From: Streptomyces kronopolitis
Lineage (GTDB): Bacteria; Actinomycetota; Actinomycetes; Streptomycetales; Streptomycetaceae
Direction: 5' to 3'
DNA: 64,000 bases
NCBI RefSeq assembly: GCF_014646275.1
Contig: NZ_BMND01000001.1
Coordinates: forward strand, 124,001 to 188,000
In this document: positions 17,361-28,791 of the stretch, one piece after another
How positions within the stretch are numbered: position 1 is the first letter of the stretch
Layout: every line of letters begins with the position of its first letter
The notes under the pieces: generated by a model
Databases searched by the model: none
Seen by the model: only the letters and a program-made list of their open reading frames with translations
Told to the model about the DNA's origin: nothing
Made by a program: the position numbers and the translations under genes

Positions 17361-18157
17361 CCCAGATCGTGCGAGAGATCCCGGCACACCTGCGCCACCA
17401 GCGGTCCGTACGACGGGATCAGCGGCTCCATCCGCTCGGCCACCCCGGCCACGCTGATGCAGGCGACCGGCATCCCGGTGTGGTCGTGGACGGCGGCGCC
17501 GCAGCAGCAGCTCGACTCGTCGAACTCCCGTAGGTCCTGGGACCAGCCGCGCTCCCGGGTGCGCGCTATCTCGGCGTGCAGATCCGAGACGGTGGCCGCG
17601 GTCACCGGGGACAGCGGGTCGCGGACCAGCTCGATCAGGGTGTCCTCCAGCTTCTGCTGCGGCAGCGCCGCCAGGTAGGCGCGGCCCAGCGAGGTGGAGT
17701 GCAGCGGGCGGGCCGCGCCCAGCTCCGCGGTCACCGCGGCCGGCCGGGTGCCGCGCTCGCGGTGGACGAATACCATGGTCAGGCCGTTGGGCACAGCGAG
17801 GCTGACGGTTTCCTCGGTGAGTTCGCCGAGGGTGCGCAGCGCGGGCGCCGCCGCGTCCCGCAGGGTGGTCGAGGCCACCGCCGCGGACGCCAGCCGGAGC
17901 GCCGCCGGCCCGAGCTGCCACCGCGGCGCGGCCGGTGCCCGCGTCAGCCAGCCCTGCTCCCGCAGCCGGTCGACGAGCCGGTAGGCCGTACTGCGGGTCA
18001 GCCCGAGCGCCTGGGCGATCTCCGCGGTCGAACTGCCGCGGTGGCGCGCCACATGGGTCAGGATCGCCAGCCCCCGGTCCAGCGTGCCGGCCGCCCGCTC
18101 GCCCGCGCCGCCGCCGTCGGATGCCCGGCCGGACCCCGGCGTCACTGCCTTGCTCAT
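17339..18157 (-). CDS. IclR-family transcriptional regulator (272 aa)
   Basis: DNA-binding regulator. The N-terminal winged helix-turn-helix is at about residues 25-80 (GSSTAEIAQALGLTRSTAYRLVDRL region), followed by the IclR effector domain (about 95-260) with typical FDESSCCCGAAVHDHTG and ISVAGVAERM. Family members sense small organic acids and often control the adjacent catabolic gene. The convergent FAH-like gene, whose end overlaps this one, is the obvious candidate partner, but divergent promoters are not shared. Start ATG 18157 begins MSKAVTPGSG. Confidence 0.92.
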   Translation of the reverse strand: MSKAVTPGSGRASDGGGAGERAAGTLDRGLAILTHVARHRGSSTAEIAQALGLTRSTAYRLVDRLREQGWLTRAPAAPRWQLGPAALRLASAAVASTTLRDAAAPALRTLGELTEETVSLAVPNGLTMVFVHRERGTRPAAVTAELGAARPLHSTSLGRAYLAALPQQKLEDTLIELVRDPLSPVTAATVSDLHAEIARTRERGWSQDLREFDESSCCCGAAVHDHTGMPVACISVAGVAERMEPLIPSYGPLVAQVCRDLSHDLGYLPPAS

Positions 18158-18428
18158 CGTCGCCTCGGCCCTTCCGGTTCATGCTGCGCGGCAGACTCGC
18201 CCGGTGACACTAGCCAGCCGATTCCGGCCCTGTCACCGGGACTCGTGCGGCACTGACAGCGATTGCGGCGTTCAACCAACCCGGTGAACGAGACTGTGTC
18301 CCGGTGGATGGGACTGTCAAGTGCCGGGGAGGGGCGGGGAGTTCCCCCGGCGGGCCCGGTGCGCGGGCGTGGGCACGGCACCCCGTACGGCGCGTGCCGG
18401 TGGCGGTACGGGAGGCATCGCGGGGCCG

Positions 18429-19607
18429 TCAGCCGAGTGCCGACGCCATCCGCCGCACGGCCTCGGTGAGGAGTTCGGGGGAGGTCGCCAGGTTGAGCCG
18501 CACATGACCGGCGCCGCCCGTGCCGAAGTGCGGACCGGGGCTGAAGGCCACCCTGCCCCGTTCGAGGAAGACCGCGGCGGGGTCGTCGCCGAGGCCGAGC
18601 TGCCGGCAGTCGAGCCAGGCGAGATAGGTGCCCTCGGCCGGCCGGTAGCGGACCCGGGGCAGCCGCTCGGCCAGCAGGGAGGCCAGCAGCCGCCGGTTGC
18701 CGTCGAGGCCGCCGCGCACCGCGTCGAGCCAGTCGCCGCCCTCGCGCAGCGCGGCGGTGTGGGCCAGCACGCCGACATGGCTGGGGCCGTGGCTGACCTC
18801 CTCCGGGAGGCGGGCCAGATCGTCGGCCGCGGCGGGCCCGGCGAGGGCGAGCGCGGCCTTGAGCCCGGCCAGGTTCCACGCCTTGGAGGCCGACATCAGC
18901 GACAGGCCGCGCTCCGCCCCGGGCACGCTCAGATAGGGCACGAAGGCGGCGTCCAGGGCCACCACCGGCGCATGGATCTCATCGGCGACGACCCGCACGC
19001 CGTAGCGGTCCGCCAGCGCCGCCACCGCGGACAGCTCCTCGGCGCTGTGCACCGTGCCCGTGGGATTGTGCGGACTGCACAGCAGGTACGCGGCCCGGCC
19101 CCGGTCCGCGACGGCGTGCCGGAAGGCCTCCTCCAGCACGGCGAGGTCGATCCGCAGGTCCTCGCCCAGCGGAGCCTCCACCACGCGCCGGTCCATGTGC
19201 GTCACGAACTGGTAGAACGGCGCGTAGACGGGGCAGTTGACCACCACCGGGTCGCCCGGCCCGGTGACCAGGGAGAGCATCTCGACGACGCCCAGCATCA
19301 CATCGGGCACGATCGCGGTGCGCGCCACGTCGATCCCGTCCCAACCCCAGCGCGCCCGGGCGAAGTCGGCCAGCGCCCGGGCGTACCCCGTCCCCGCCGG
19401 GTAGCCGGTGTCGCCGCGGGCCAGCGCCTCGGTGACCGCCCGGACGACCGGGGGAGCGAGCGGCACATCCATCTCCGCCACCCACAGCGGCAGCACGTCG
19501 TCCGGGTAGGTGCGCCACTTCATGCTGGTGCGCAGCCGCAGCTCGTCGAGGGTGAGCCGGCGCAGGGGGTCGGTGTCGTCGGAATCGTCGCGGGGCGCGT
19601 GGTCCAT
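18429..19607 (-). CDS. MalY/PatB-type aminotransferase (probable C-S lyase, 392 aa)
   Basis: PLP-dependent fold-type I enzyme of the MalY/PatB group, typically cystathionine beta-lyase or another C-S lyase. Motifs in order: [17 protein letters not shown] (the family's typical opening), [32 protein letters not shown] and the PLP-lysine motif [14 protein letters not shown]. The C-terminal domain ends [15 protein letters not shown] 19607 starts MDHAPRDD. It lies 83 bp downstream of the PP2C gene on the same strand and could be cotranscribed. Substrate is inferred from the family only. Confidence 0.92.
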   Translation of the reverse strand: MDHAPRDDSDDTDPLRRLTLDELRLRTSMKWRTYPDDVLPLWVAEMDVPLAPPVVRAVTEALARGDTGYPAGTGYARALADFARARWGWDGIDVARTAIVPDVMLGVVEMLSLVTGPGDPVVVNCPVYAPFYQFVTHMDRRVVEAPLGEDLRIDLAVLEEAFRHAVADRGRAAYLLCSPHNPTGTVHSAEELSAVAALADRYGVRVVADEIHAPVVALDAAFVPYLSVPGAERGLSLMSASKAWNLAGLKAALALAGPAAADDLARLPEEVSHGPSHVGVLAHTAALREGGDWLDAVRGGLDGNRRLLASLLAERLPRVRYRPAEGTYLAWLDCRQLGLGDDPAAVFLERGRVAFSPGPHFGTGGAGHVRLNLATSPELLTEAVRRMASALG

Positions 19608-19690
19608 GAGCCCAAAATAGGCACGTTCCGCCCGGCGCGGCAGGGGGAGCAACGGGCCAGATGCGCCCACCGGCCGGTGCCGGGGCCGCT

Positions 19691-21856
19691 TCAGACCGCG
19701 GTCAGGATCAAAGCGGCCTGGTCATCGGGCGTGGAGGGGCCCGCGAAGGCGGTCACCGCGGCATTGACCGCCGCGATGAGACCGGGGGCGCCGGAGGATC
19801 CGCACCCCAGGAGGGCCTCGGCCAGCCGGTGCTCGTCGAAGAACTCGCCGTCGGCCGAGCGCGCCTCGGTGATGCCGTCGGTGACCAGGACCAGGCTGTC
19901 GCCCGGATACAGCTCCACCCGGCACGGCGAGCCGTCGAATTCCGGGGCGACCCCCAGCAGCAGCCCCGACTGCGCGAGTTGCTCCACGGTGCCGTCGGTG
20001 CGGCGGACGAGCGGCGGGACATGGCCGGCGCGCAGCAGCTCCAGCGTGAGCGGGGAGGTGCCGGGCAGCAGTTCCCCGTAGACCAGCGAGACGAAGTCGT
20101 CGGCGTTGACGGAGCTGCTGGTCAGCGCGTCGTTGATGGCGCCGACCACGGCCGCCGGGTCGTGCAGCAGGCGCGCGGCGGCGCGCGCGGTGTGGCGGAC
20201 CATGCCGGTGGTGGTCGCCGCCGCCGCGCCGCGGCCGCGCACATCGCCGATCATCACCGCCCAGCGGTCGTCCGGCAGCGGGAAGACATCGTAGAAGTCA
20301 CCGCCGACATCGAGTCCCTCGCCGGCCGGGTGGTAGGACGCCGCCAGCTGGGCCCCGGGGATCGTGGGCAGCTCGGGCGGCAGCAGGCCGGCCTGGAGGT
20401 CGCGGGCGAGCTGGACGCGGTCGGAGAACTGGTGGGCGTTGTCGGCGCTGGCGGCGGCCCGGCTGGCCAGCTCCTCGGCGAGGGCGATGATGTGGTCGTC
20501 CAGCGGGCGGCCGGTGGCCAGCAGGGTCAGCACGCCGAAGGTGCGGCCGCGGGTGGCCAGCGGAACGCAGACGTATCCGGCGCTGCCGGGCAGCCCGGAG
20601 CGGGTGCCCGAGCGGTCGGTCTCCGTGCTGCCGGAGGCCAGGACGTGCGCCACCGCCTCGTCGATCCGGTCGCGTACGCCGGGGGAGGCGAGGAAGTCCT
20701 CGTCGGCGCGGGTGGCGGCGGCGACCGCGATCCGTTGGGTCCGGCCGTCCTCCAGCACATGGACGGTGCACAGCGGCGCCAGCGTCGGCACGGTCAGCCG
20801 GGCCAGGCACTGCAGGCAGTCGGTGAAGTGCGGCTCGCGGGTGATGGCGGTGCTGGCGTCCAGCACGAAGGCCAGGTCCTCGCGGGCCTCCTTCTCCCGC
20901 TCCTGCGCGGCGCGGCCGGCCTCCGTGGCCTGGTGGCGCTCGATGGCCAGGGCGGCGGTGCGGGCGAACGCCGAGCTGAGGGCGAGGTCCTGCTCGTCGG
21001 GGGCCTTGGGGGTGCGGTGGTACATCGCGAAGGTGCCCAGCAGCCGGCCGTCCGCGCTCATGATCGGGGTGGACCAGCACGCGGCGACCCCGGCCCGTGC
21101 CGCCAGATCGCGGAAGCCCTCCCACAGCGGGTCGGTGGAGATGTCGGTGACGATCACCGGGGTCCGCTGATGGGCGGCGGTGCCGCACGAGCCCACGCTC
21201 TCCCCGGTGGTGATGCCGTCGACCGAGGCGTTGAAGAAGTCGGGCAGACTCGGGCCGGTGCCGTGCCACAGATGCCGGCCGTCGTCGTCGCTGAGCAGTA
21301 CCGAGACGAGCATGCCCGGCGACAGCTCCTCGATGGCCAGGGCCATGCCCGTCAGGATCTCGGCCAGCGGGGCGTCGCGCGCGATGCGCTCCAGCAGGAC
21401 CCGCTGCTCGGCGGCGAGCAGCTGGGCGTGGTGGTGGGAGGTGGTTTCCACCGCGATCACGACCACGCCGTCCACCCTGCCGACGGCATCCCGGCGCGGT
21501 TCGTAGGTGAAGTCGAAGAACCCCTCCCGCTCCGCCCCCGGTGCGCCCAGGATCAGCCGTCCGGCGCGGGCCCGGTGGGCGACGCCGCTGCGGTACACCG
21601 CGTCCAGCCGGTCGAGGACGCCCTGCGCGGCCAGCTCCGGGACCAGCTCCCCGAGCGGCGTGCCCGCACGGTCGGGGTCGCCCCCGATCGCCTCGAAGAA
21701 GGCCGGATTGGCGGCCTCCAGCAGATGCTGCGGGCCGCTCAGCGCAGCGAAGATCACCGGCGCTTGACCGAAGAGGTCCTCGTACTCCTCGCGTCGCAGA
21801 GGAGGGGACCGTAGGTGCGCGGTGACCGCGTCAAGACGGTCCGAATCCAGGGACAT
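19691..21856 (-). CDS. PP2C/SpoIIE phosphatase with PAS and two GAF domains (721 aa)
   Basis: Cytosolic signalling phosphatase. Order: PAS (about residues 25-140), GAF-1 (about 150-310, with [13 protein letters not shown] typical of ligand-binding GAF), a helical linker ([13 protein letters not shown]), GAF-2 (about 335-465) and PP2C (about 490-715). PP2C motifs are [38 protein letters not shown] and DDQAALILT, so both metal Asp are present. ATG 21856 is preferred because AGAGG is 8 nt away; the ATG at 21862 is too close to it. It probably integrates redox, light or metabolite signals to an anti-anti-sigma partner not encoded here. Confidence 0.92.
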   Translation of the reverse strand: MSLDSDRLDAVTAHLRSPPLRREEYEDLFGQAPVIFAALSGPQHLLEAANPAFFEAIGGDPDRAGTPLGELVPELAAQGVLDRLDAVYRSGVAHRARAGRLILGAPGAEREGFFDFTYEPRRDAVGRVDGVVVIAVETTSHHHAQLLAAEQRVLLERIARDAPLAEILTGMALAIEELSPGMLVSVLLSDDDGRHLWHGTGPSLPDFFNASVDGITTGESVGSCGTAAHQRTPVIVTDISTDPLWEGFRDLAARAGVAACWSTPIMSADGRLLGTFAMYHRTPKAPDEQDLALSSAFARTAALAIERHQATEAGRAAQEREKEAREDLAFVLDASTAITREPHFTDCLQCLARLTVPTLAPLCTVHVLEDGRTQRIAVAAATRADEDFLASPGVRDRIDEAVAHVLASGSTETDRSGTRSGLPGSAGYVCVPLATRGRTFGVLTLLATGRPLDDHIIALAEELASRAAASADNAHQFSDRVQLARDLQAGLLPPELPTIPGAQLAASYHPAGEGLDVGGDFYDVFPLPDDRWAVMIGDVRGRGAAAATTTGMVRHTARAAARLLHDPAAVVGAINDALTSSSVNADDFVSLVYGELLPGTSPLTLELLRAGHVPPLVRRTDGTVEQLAQSGLLLGVAPEFDGSPCRVELYPGDSLVLVTDGITEARSADGEFFDEHRLAEALLGCGSSGAPGLIAAVNAAVTAFAGPSTPDDQAALILTAV

Positions 21857-22207
21857 GACCATGCCCTCTCTTGCTCACACCGACCGCGCGGCCGAGTCAC
21901 TTCCCACTGTGACACACCGCACCGTGGAGCGGCCCAGGCCCGAGCCGCGGCGGACACCGGGCGGAACCGGTCGGCTACGGCGGGCTCCCGGCTCCGGAGA
22001 GCACGGGTCCGGGGAAGCAGTCCGTACGTCCCGGGGCGGTGCCGTCCGTTCGGTGTATCCGCCCTCTCCTCGGCGGGGAGAGCGCCCGGAATACGCCGAT
22101 CCTCCCGTACTGTCCTGGTGGCCGCCGCCGCCCCCGTGGACCGCCGGCAACTCACCGGGCGGCGGGGAGGCGCGCTCCGGGCCGTCCCGCGACACCCGAG
22201 GAACGCC
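21857..22207. other. Divergent promoter region
   Basis: 351 bp between the PP2C gene (minus) and the GNAT gene (plus). A lower-GC stretch near 21895-21920 (CACTTCCCACTGTGACACACC) and a CTCTCC/GGAGAG inverted repeat near 22070 are the only structures I see. Confidence 0.35.
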
Positions 22208-23002
22208 GTGATCGAACTCGCCCCGGACCAACTCCCCGCGCTCTCGGCCTGGTTCACCGCCGGGGCCCCGGGAACGGCCGCGCTGGCCGAGCACGTGCGG
22301 GCCACCGGGACCGGCCGCTGGTGGGCCGACCGCGCCACCGACCCCCGCACCGTGGCCGTGAGCTGCGCCGGCCATGTGCTGCTCCGCGGCGACCCGGGCG
22401 CCCTGGCCCCCGGCGCGCTCGCGGTCTTCGACGGGCACTATGTGCGGGCGGCCGACCGCTTCCGACCGGCACTGGGCAGCGCCTTCGGCCGGCTCGTGCC
22501 CTGGGAGCGGATGCTCTGGGTCCACCGGGTCCCGGCGCCGGCCGCGCGCCCGCCGCACGGCGTGACGGTGCGCAGGCTGGCACCCGGGGACGCGCCGGCG
22601 CTCACCGCCCTCACCACGGACGCCGCGTGGATCCACGCCACCTGGGGCGGCCCGTCCGCGCTCGCCGCCTCCGGGCGGGGCTGGGCGGCCCTCGACCGGG
22701 ACCGGATGCTCGCCCTCGCCTGCACCTACGTCCAGGGCACCGCCTACGAGGACCTCGCCTGCTTCACCGACCCCGCCCACCGCCGCCGGGGTCTGGCCCT
22801 GGCCTGTGTGACCGCCCTGTGCCGGGATGTCGCCGCCCGCGGCCGCACCGCGAGCTGGACCTGCTCCCGCGACCACCGCCCCAGCCGGCTCCTCGCCTGG
22901 AACACCGGCTTCCGGCTGCGCCACGAGTACGTGCACTACTTCACCGGGCAGCCGGCCGCGCACCCGCCCGTCCGCCGGGAAACCCCGCCCGTGCGGGCCT
23001 AA
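22208..23002 (+). CDS. GNAT-family N-acetyltransferase (264 aa)
   Basis: Acetyl-CoA-dependent acetyltransferase. GTG at 22208 has GAGG with 6 nt spacing. The N-terminal half (to about residue 115) is a poorly conserved domain. The GNAT fold (about 120-250) contains the acetyl-CoA pyrophosphate-binding motif FTDPAHRRRGLALACVTALC, where RRRGLA matches R/QxxGxA, and SWTCSRDHRPSRLLAWNTGFR, a typical motif-B region. Substrate unknown. The CapA gene starts 9 bp after its stop, so they form an operon. Confidence 0.88.
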   Translation: MIELAPDQLPALSAWFTAGAPGTAALAEHVRATGTGRWWADRATDPRTVAVSCAGHVLLRGDPGALAPGALAVFDGHYVRAADRFRPALGSAFGRLVPWERMLWVHRVPAPAARPPHGVTVRRLAPGDAPALTALTTDAAWIHATWGGPSALAASGRGWAALDRDRMLALACTYVQGTAYEDLACFTDPAHRRRGLALACVTALCRDVAARGRTASWTCSRDHRPSRLLAWNTGFRLRHEYVHYFTGQPAAHPPVRRETPPVRA

Positions 23003-23011
23003 CGTGGAGGC

Positions 23012-24118
23012 ATGGGCGGGGACCTGCTCACGCTGTTCCTCTGCGGTGACGTCATGCTCGGCCGCGGGGTCGACCAGATCCTGCCGCATCCCGGAGACCC
23101 GGAACTGCGCGAGGGCTACACGTACGACGCCCGTGACTATGTCGCGCTGGCGGAGGTGGCGAACGGCCCCGTGCCCCGTCCGGTGCCCTTCTCCTGGCCG
23201 TGGGGCGAGGCGCTGCAGCTGCTCGACGCGGCGGCGCCCGACGTCCGGGTGCTCAACCTGGAAACCGGCATCACCCGGCACTCCGGGTTCGCCCCCGGCA
23301 AGGCGATCCACTACCGGATGAACCCGGCGAACCTCCCGTGCCTGGCCGCCGCCCGCCCGGACGTCTGCGTCCTCGCCAACAACCACGTCCTCGACTTCGG
23401 CCGCAGCGGACTGGCGGAGACCCTCGCCACGCTGGCGGCGGCGGGGCTGCGGACGGCCGGGGCCGGCGCGGACGCCGCGGCCGCGAGCCGCCCGGCGACC
23501 GTCCCCGTCGCGGGCGGCCGCCGGGTGCTGGTCCTCTCCATCGGGATGCCCTCCAGCGGCATCCCCGGCGGCTGGGCCGCGACCGCGGACCGGTCCGGGG
23601 TCGCCTTCGTGCCCGGGCCCTCCCCGGCCGCCGCGGCCGCCCTCACCGACCGGATATGGCAGCTCAGGCAGCCGGGCGACCTCGTGGTGGCCTCCGTCCA
23701 CTGGGGCCCCAACTGGGGCTATCACGTGCCCCGCGACGAGGCAGCCTTCGCCCACGCGCTGCTGGACGGCGGGGCGGACGTCGTCCACGGGCACTCCTCG
23801 CACCACCCCCGCGCCCTGGAGGCCTACCGCGGCAAGCTGGTGATCCACGGCTGCGGCGACCTCATCGACGACTACGAGGGCATCACCGGCTACGAGCACT
23901 ACCGGGACGACCTGCGGCTGCTGTACCTCGTCTCGCTGGACGCGGACACCGGCCGGCTCCGCGAACTGCGGATCACCCCGCTGCGGTCCCGCCGGCTGCG
24001 GCTGTGCCCGGCCACCGCGGAGGACCTCAGGTGGCTGCGCGGACTCCTGGACACCATCGCCACCGGCTTCGCCCCGTGCACGGCCGCCGGACCGGTGCTC
24101 ACCCTGCGCCCCGCCTAG
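23012..24118 (+). CDS. CapA-family metallophosphoesterase-like protein (368 aa)
   Basis: Protein of the CapA/PgsA family, known from poly-gamma-glutamate synthesis, with a calcineurin-like metal-binding fold. Motifs: LFLCGDVMLGRGVD (N-terminal metal site), LNLETGIT, CVLANNHVLDFG, SVHWGPNWGY and VVHGHSSHHPRALEAY, giving the expected Asp/Asn/His ligands. There is no signal peptide or membrane segment, unlike capsule-linked CapA, and no pgsB/pgsC neighbours, so polyglutamate synthesis is unlikely; a soluble phosphoesterase is more probable. It follows the GNAT gene by 9 bp and ends 7 bp from the convergent cholesterol oxidase gene. Confidence 0.9.
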   Translation: MGGDLLTLFLCGDVMLGRGVDQILPHPGDPELREGYTYDARDYVALAEVANGPVPRPVPFSWPWGEALQLLDAAAPDVRVLNLETGITRHSGFAPGKAIHYRMNPANLPCLAAARPDVCVLANNHVLDFGRSGLAETLATLAAAGLRTAGAGADAAAASRPATVPVAGGRRVLVLSIGMPSSGIPGGWAATADRSGVAFVPGPSPAAAAALTDRIWQLRQPGDLVVASVHWGPNWGYHVPRDEAAFAHALLDGGADVVHGHSSHHPRALEAYRGKLVIHGCGDLIDDYEGITGYEHYRDDLRLLYLVSLDADTGRLRELRITPLRSRRLRLCPATAEDLRWLRGLLDTIATGFAPCTAAGPVLTLRPA

Positions 24119-24125
24119 GCCGTCC

Positions 24126-25829
24126 TCAGGGCAGCAAGGTGTCGAGGAAGGCGTTGGAGAACACCCGGGACGGGTCGTAGGAGTTCAGCGTCTCCCGGGC
24201 CGTGCGCCAGTTGTCGAACGCGGCCGGCACCGTGCCGCCCACCACGGAGGAGTCCGTCCACGGCCCGCCGTCCGTGTAGGCCCAGCCCTTGGACCACTCG
24301 GGCCGCACGGTCGCGTAGGAGCCGGTGTAGTTCTGCCAGATCCACTGCTCCAGCTCGCGGAAGAAGGGCGTGGCGCCGGGCGTGCCGGGATAGGTGGCGA
24401 AGTCGAGCCACACCACGGTGTCCCACTCGGGATGGTCGGGGCGCACCCGCGCCGGGGACAGCAGGGGCCCGTCGGCGGGGTCCGTGCCGGTGATGCGCAG
24501 CTCGATCGGGCCGTTGACCGGGTAGGAGCCGCGGTTCTGGTACGTGGTCAGCAGGCTCTGGTAGCGGGCGTGGAACTCGTGCACCACGCGCTGCACGTTC
24601 GCCCGGGAGGTCAGCACCGCCCAGCCCGCCTCGACGATCCGCAGCGTCGTCGGCTCGACGTACAGCAGGCTGTTCTTCGACCAGCCCCACACGTCCCAGG
24701 TGCCGGTGACGATCAGCCCGGACCCCACGATGGACATCGCGAGCTTGGTGAACACCGGTGTCTTGTCGCCGCCGCCCGCGGCGATCTGCCCCAGCAGCTT
24801 CGACATGTCCTCGGTGACGCGGTTGGCGAAGGTGTAGGCGTAGGGCCCGTCGAGCTGCTTGGCGAACAGCGGCTTGTCCGGTGCCACGCTCCACACCTTC
24901 AGCCACGGCACATCGGTGAACGGGAACCAGATGGCCTCGACGCGGCCGGTGCGGTCCACGTAGGAGCCCAGGGTGCGCCCGCCGGTGCCGGGCGGCCCGA
25001 AGACCGTGGCCACGTTCACGTCGTACCAATTCTGGCAGCGGATACGGGTGTTGGCCGCGGCGGTCATCGTCACCTCGGTGACGAAGGCGCGCCCCAGGTG
25101 CACCAGGAAGGCGCGGAGGTCCGCGTCGCCGCGGGTGAAGGTCTTGAGGACGTAGCGGCCGTCCGCCGCGCTCCACACCACGGCGGTGAGCGAGGTGACC
25201 AGCGCGCTCAGCGTGCCGAAGCCGGAGCCCGCGGGCGGATTCTCGGTGGCGGTCGGCACCCCGGTGCCGTGCCCGCCGATGGCGAGCACCCCGCCGAGGG
25301 TGAGATCGCCCGGCGCGGTGGTGGTGGCCAGGCCGAGCCCGGACTCCTCCAGACGCGCGAGGAGGGTGTCGAGGGTCGCCCCGGTCTGCGCGGTGACGCT
25401 GCCGGGGCTGCCGCCGCGCACGCTGACCGCGGTGAGGTGGGTGGTGGTGTCGACGAGGACCGTGCGGCTGGTGTCGGCGCCGGCGGGCAGCACCAGCGGC
25501 GACCAGGTGTGGCCCTTGCCGCGGGCCCGGAGCCGGTAGCCGTGCTGATGCGCCCAGTTCGCGAGGGCGACGACGTCGTCGGGGGTGCGGGCCGTCGCGG
25601 TCCAGACGTTCTCGACCACGATCTCCAGCGACCAGTTGCGGAAGGCCTGCTGGGCGAGCGGGATGCCGGCGGGGAAGTCGGGTGGCGGGGCGAGGGTGGC
25701 CGCGGCGCTGCCCGCGGGGATGCGGTAGGCGGGGCGCAACCCCGCGGCCGCCGCGAGGCCCGCGGCGGCGGCCCCGCCCAGGAGCGAACGGCGGGTGAGG
25801 GAGTGGTGTCGAGCGCTCTCGTCGGACAT
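24126..25829 (-). CDS. Secreted type II cholesterol oxidase-like flavoprotein (567 aa)
   Basis: FAD enzyme of the vanillyl-alcohol-oxidase superfamily, resembling the Brevibacterium sterolicum class II cholesterol oxidase that turns cholesterol into cholest-4-en-3-one with release of H2O2. A twin-arginine signal (LTRRSLLGGAAAAGLAAAA) directs export. The FAD-binding PCMH domain contains RARGKGHTWSP; H107 matches the covalent-FAD histidine of this class. GGVLAIGGHGTG is also typical. The C-terminal part is the cholesterol oxidase substrate-binding domain (about 260-560). No cofactor or sterol-uptake gene is adjacent. Substrate is by analogy. Confidence 0.9.
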   Translation of the reverse strand: MSDESARHHSLTRRSLLGGAAAAGLAAAAGLRPAYRIPAGSAAATLAPPPDFPAGIPLAQQAFRNWSLEIVVENVWTATARTPDDVVALANWAHQHGYRLRARGKGHTWSPLVLPAGADTSRTVLVDTTTHLTAVSVRGGSPGSVTAQTGATLDTLLARLEESGLGLATTTAPGDLTLGGVLAIGGHGTGVPTATENPPAGSGFGTLSALVTSLTAVVWSAADGRYVLKTFTRGDADLRAFLVHLGRAFVTEVTMTAAANTRIRCQNWYDVNVATVFGPPGTGGRTLGSYVDRTGRVEAIWFPFTDVPWLKVWSVAPDKPLFAKQLDGPYAYTFANRVTEDMSKLLGQIAAGGGDKTPVFTKLAMSIVGSGLIVTGTWDVWGWSKNSLLYVEPTTLRIVEAGWAVLTSRANVQRVVHEFHARYQSLLTTYQNRGSYPVNGPIELRITGTDPADGPLLSPARVRPDHPEWDTVVWLDFATYPGTPGATPFFRELEQWIWQNYTGSYATVRPEWSKGWAYTDGGPWTDSSVVGGTVPAAFDNWRTARETLNSYDPSRVFSNAFLDTLLP

Positions 25830-25956
25830 GGCGGTCCTTCCGGCACGCGGCTCGCGGCGTGCCGCCCCGCTGCACCGCGTACGCGTCGTAGAGGTGAGAA
25901 CCGTACGAGCGCCCCGGTGCGGTGGGGGTGTGCCGGAAGGGTAGGGTGACGGGCCG

Positions 25957-26609
25957 TCAGTTGCAATGCCCGTGCGGTGCCGGGCGGTTGCCGCCTCCCG
26001 TGGTGGCCGCGGGCCGGCCGGCGGGCGGCCCGGTGACGGCCACCTGCGCCGGGCGCAGCAGCTGGTCGCCGACTCGGTAGCCCTGACGCAGCACCTCGGT
26101 GCACAGGGCGCGGTCGAGCTTCTCGTCGCGGGTGTAGGTCACCGCCTCGTGGATCCGCGGGTCGAAGGGGGCACCCGCCGCGCCGACCGGCGCCAGGCCC
26201 AGCGCCGCGAGTTCGGCCTCCAGCGACTCGGCGATCCGCCGGAAGCCGCCGGTCACCTCGCCCTGCTCCCCGGCCTCGGCCAGCGAGTCGAGGACGGGCA
26301 GCAGCCGGCTCAGCACATTGGCGACGGCGATCTCCCCGACCGCCTGGCGGTCGCGGTGCACCCGCTTGCGGTAGTTGTCGAACTCGGCCTTCAGCCGCTG
26401 GAGATCGGCGGTCCGCTCCCGGAGTTCGGCACCCAGCGCCGCCGTCGGCGAGGCCGGCCGCTCGGCGTCCCGGCCGCCGCCGGCCTTCCGTCCGGGCCCT
26501 TCCTCCCCCTCGGCCGTACGGGGCGGCAGCGGCCCGGGGCCGTCCGAGGGCCCGTGTCCGACGAGCGCCAGCGGCGGGTGGCCGGAACCGCGCACATGGG
26601 GCGGGCGGT

Positions 26610-26613
<4 letters not shown>
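25957..26613 (-). CDS. grpE: Nucleotide exchange factor GrpE (second-copy type, 218 aa)
   Basis: Co-chaperone that releases ADP from DnaK. After a long Pro/Gly-rich N-terminus (about residues 1-55) comes the coiled coil ([31 protein letters not shown] region) and the C-terminal beta domain with [11 protein letters not shown] and [18 protein letters not shown], the GrpE signature. Its ATG overlaps the dnaK stop (ATGA). The order dnaK-grpE is kept, but no dnaJ or hspR follows; the next gene is the cholesterol oxidase. This suggests an accessory chaperone set rather than the main dnaK operon. Confidence 0.93.
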
Positions 26614-28490
<1,877 letters not shown>

Positions 28491-28636
28491 GGTCTTCTTC
28501 TCCTCGCGTCGCGGCCGACTCCCGGAGCGGCCCGTGATCAGGGGGCTGCGGAGGGGCACGGTGCACGGGCTCCGCCGCGGGGCGGGCGCCCGGTCCGCCC
28601 GCCACCGGGCGTCGGCGCTGCATGAAGCGTGCCGAT

Positions 28637-28652
28637 ATATCTGTAAAGATAT
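28637..28652. promoter_or_regulatory. AT-rich palindrome upstream of dnaK (candidate operator)
   Basis: ATATCT-GTAA-AGATAT, a perfect 6-bp inverted repeat in a locally AT-rich patch about 150 bp before dnaK. Such AT content is exceptional in this GC-rich DNA and suggests a promoter or operator. It matches neither HAIR nor CIRCE. Confidence 0.35.
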
Positions 28653-28741
28653 TCCCATTCAACGCAAAAGGGATGTATGCGCCAGTTCTGGGGCGCTTCC
28701 GGCCGCCGCAGGGCCCGGGACGCGGCCCGGGCGGGCGCGGA

Positions 28742-28785
28742 CCCGGCGGTGCGCCCGGCGGAACACCACCGGGCGCACCGCCGGG
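28742..28785 (-). terminator. Intrinsic terminator of rppA
   Basis: A perfect 17-bp GC-rich inverted repeat (28742-28758 with 28769-28785) has a 10-nt loop and starts 7 bp past the rppA stop codon on the minus strand. Confidence 0.8.
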
Positions 28786-28791
28786 CCGCGC

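Noticed and set aside
23012..24118. Poly-gamma-glutamate capsule synthesis
   Set aside because: CapA-like protein lacks export signals and has no ligase or PgsC neighbours.
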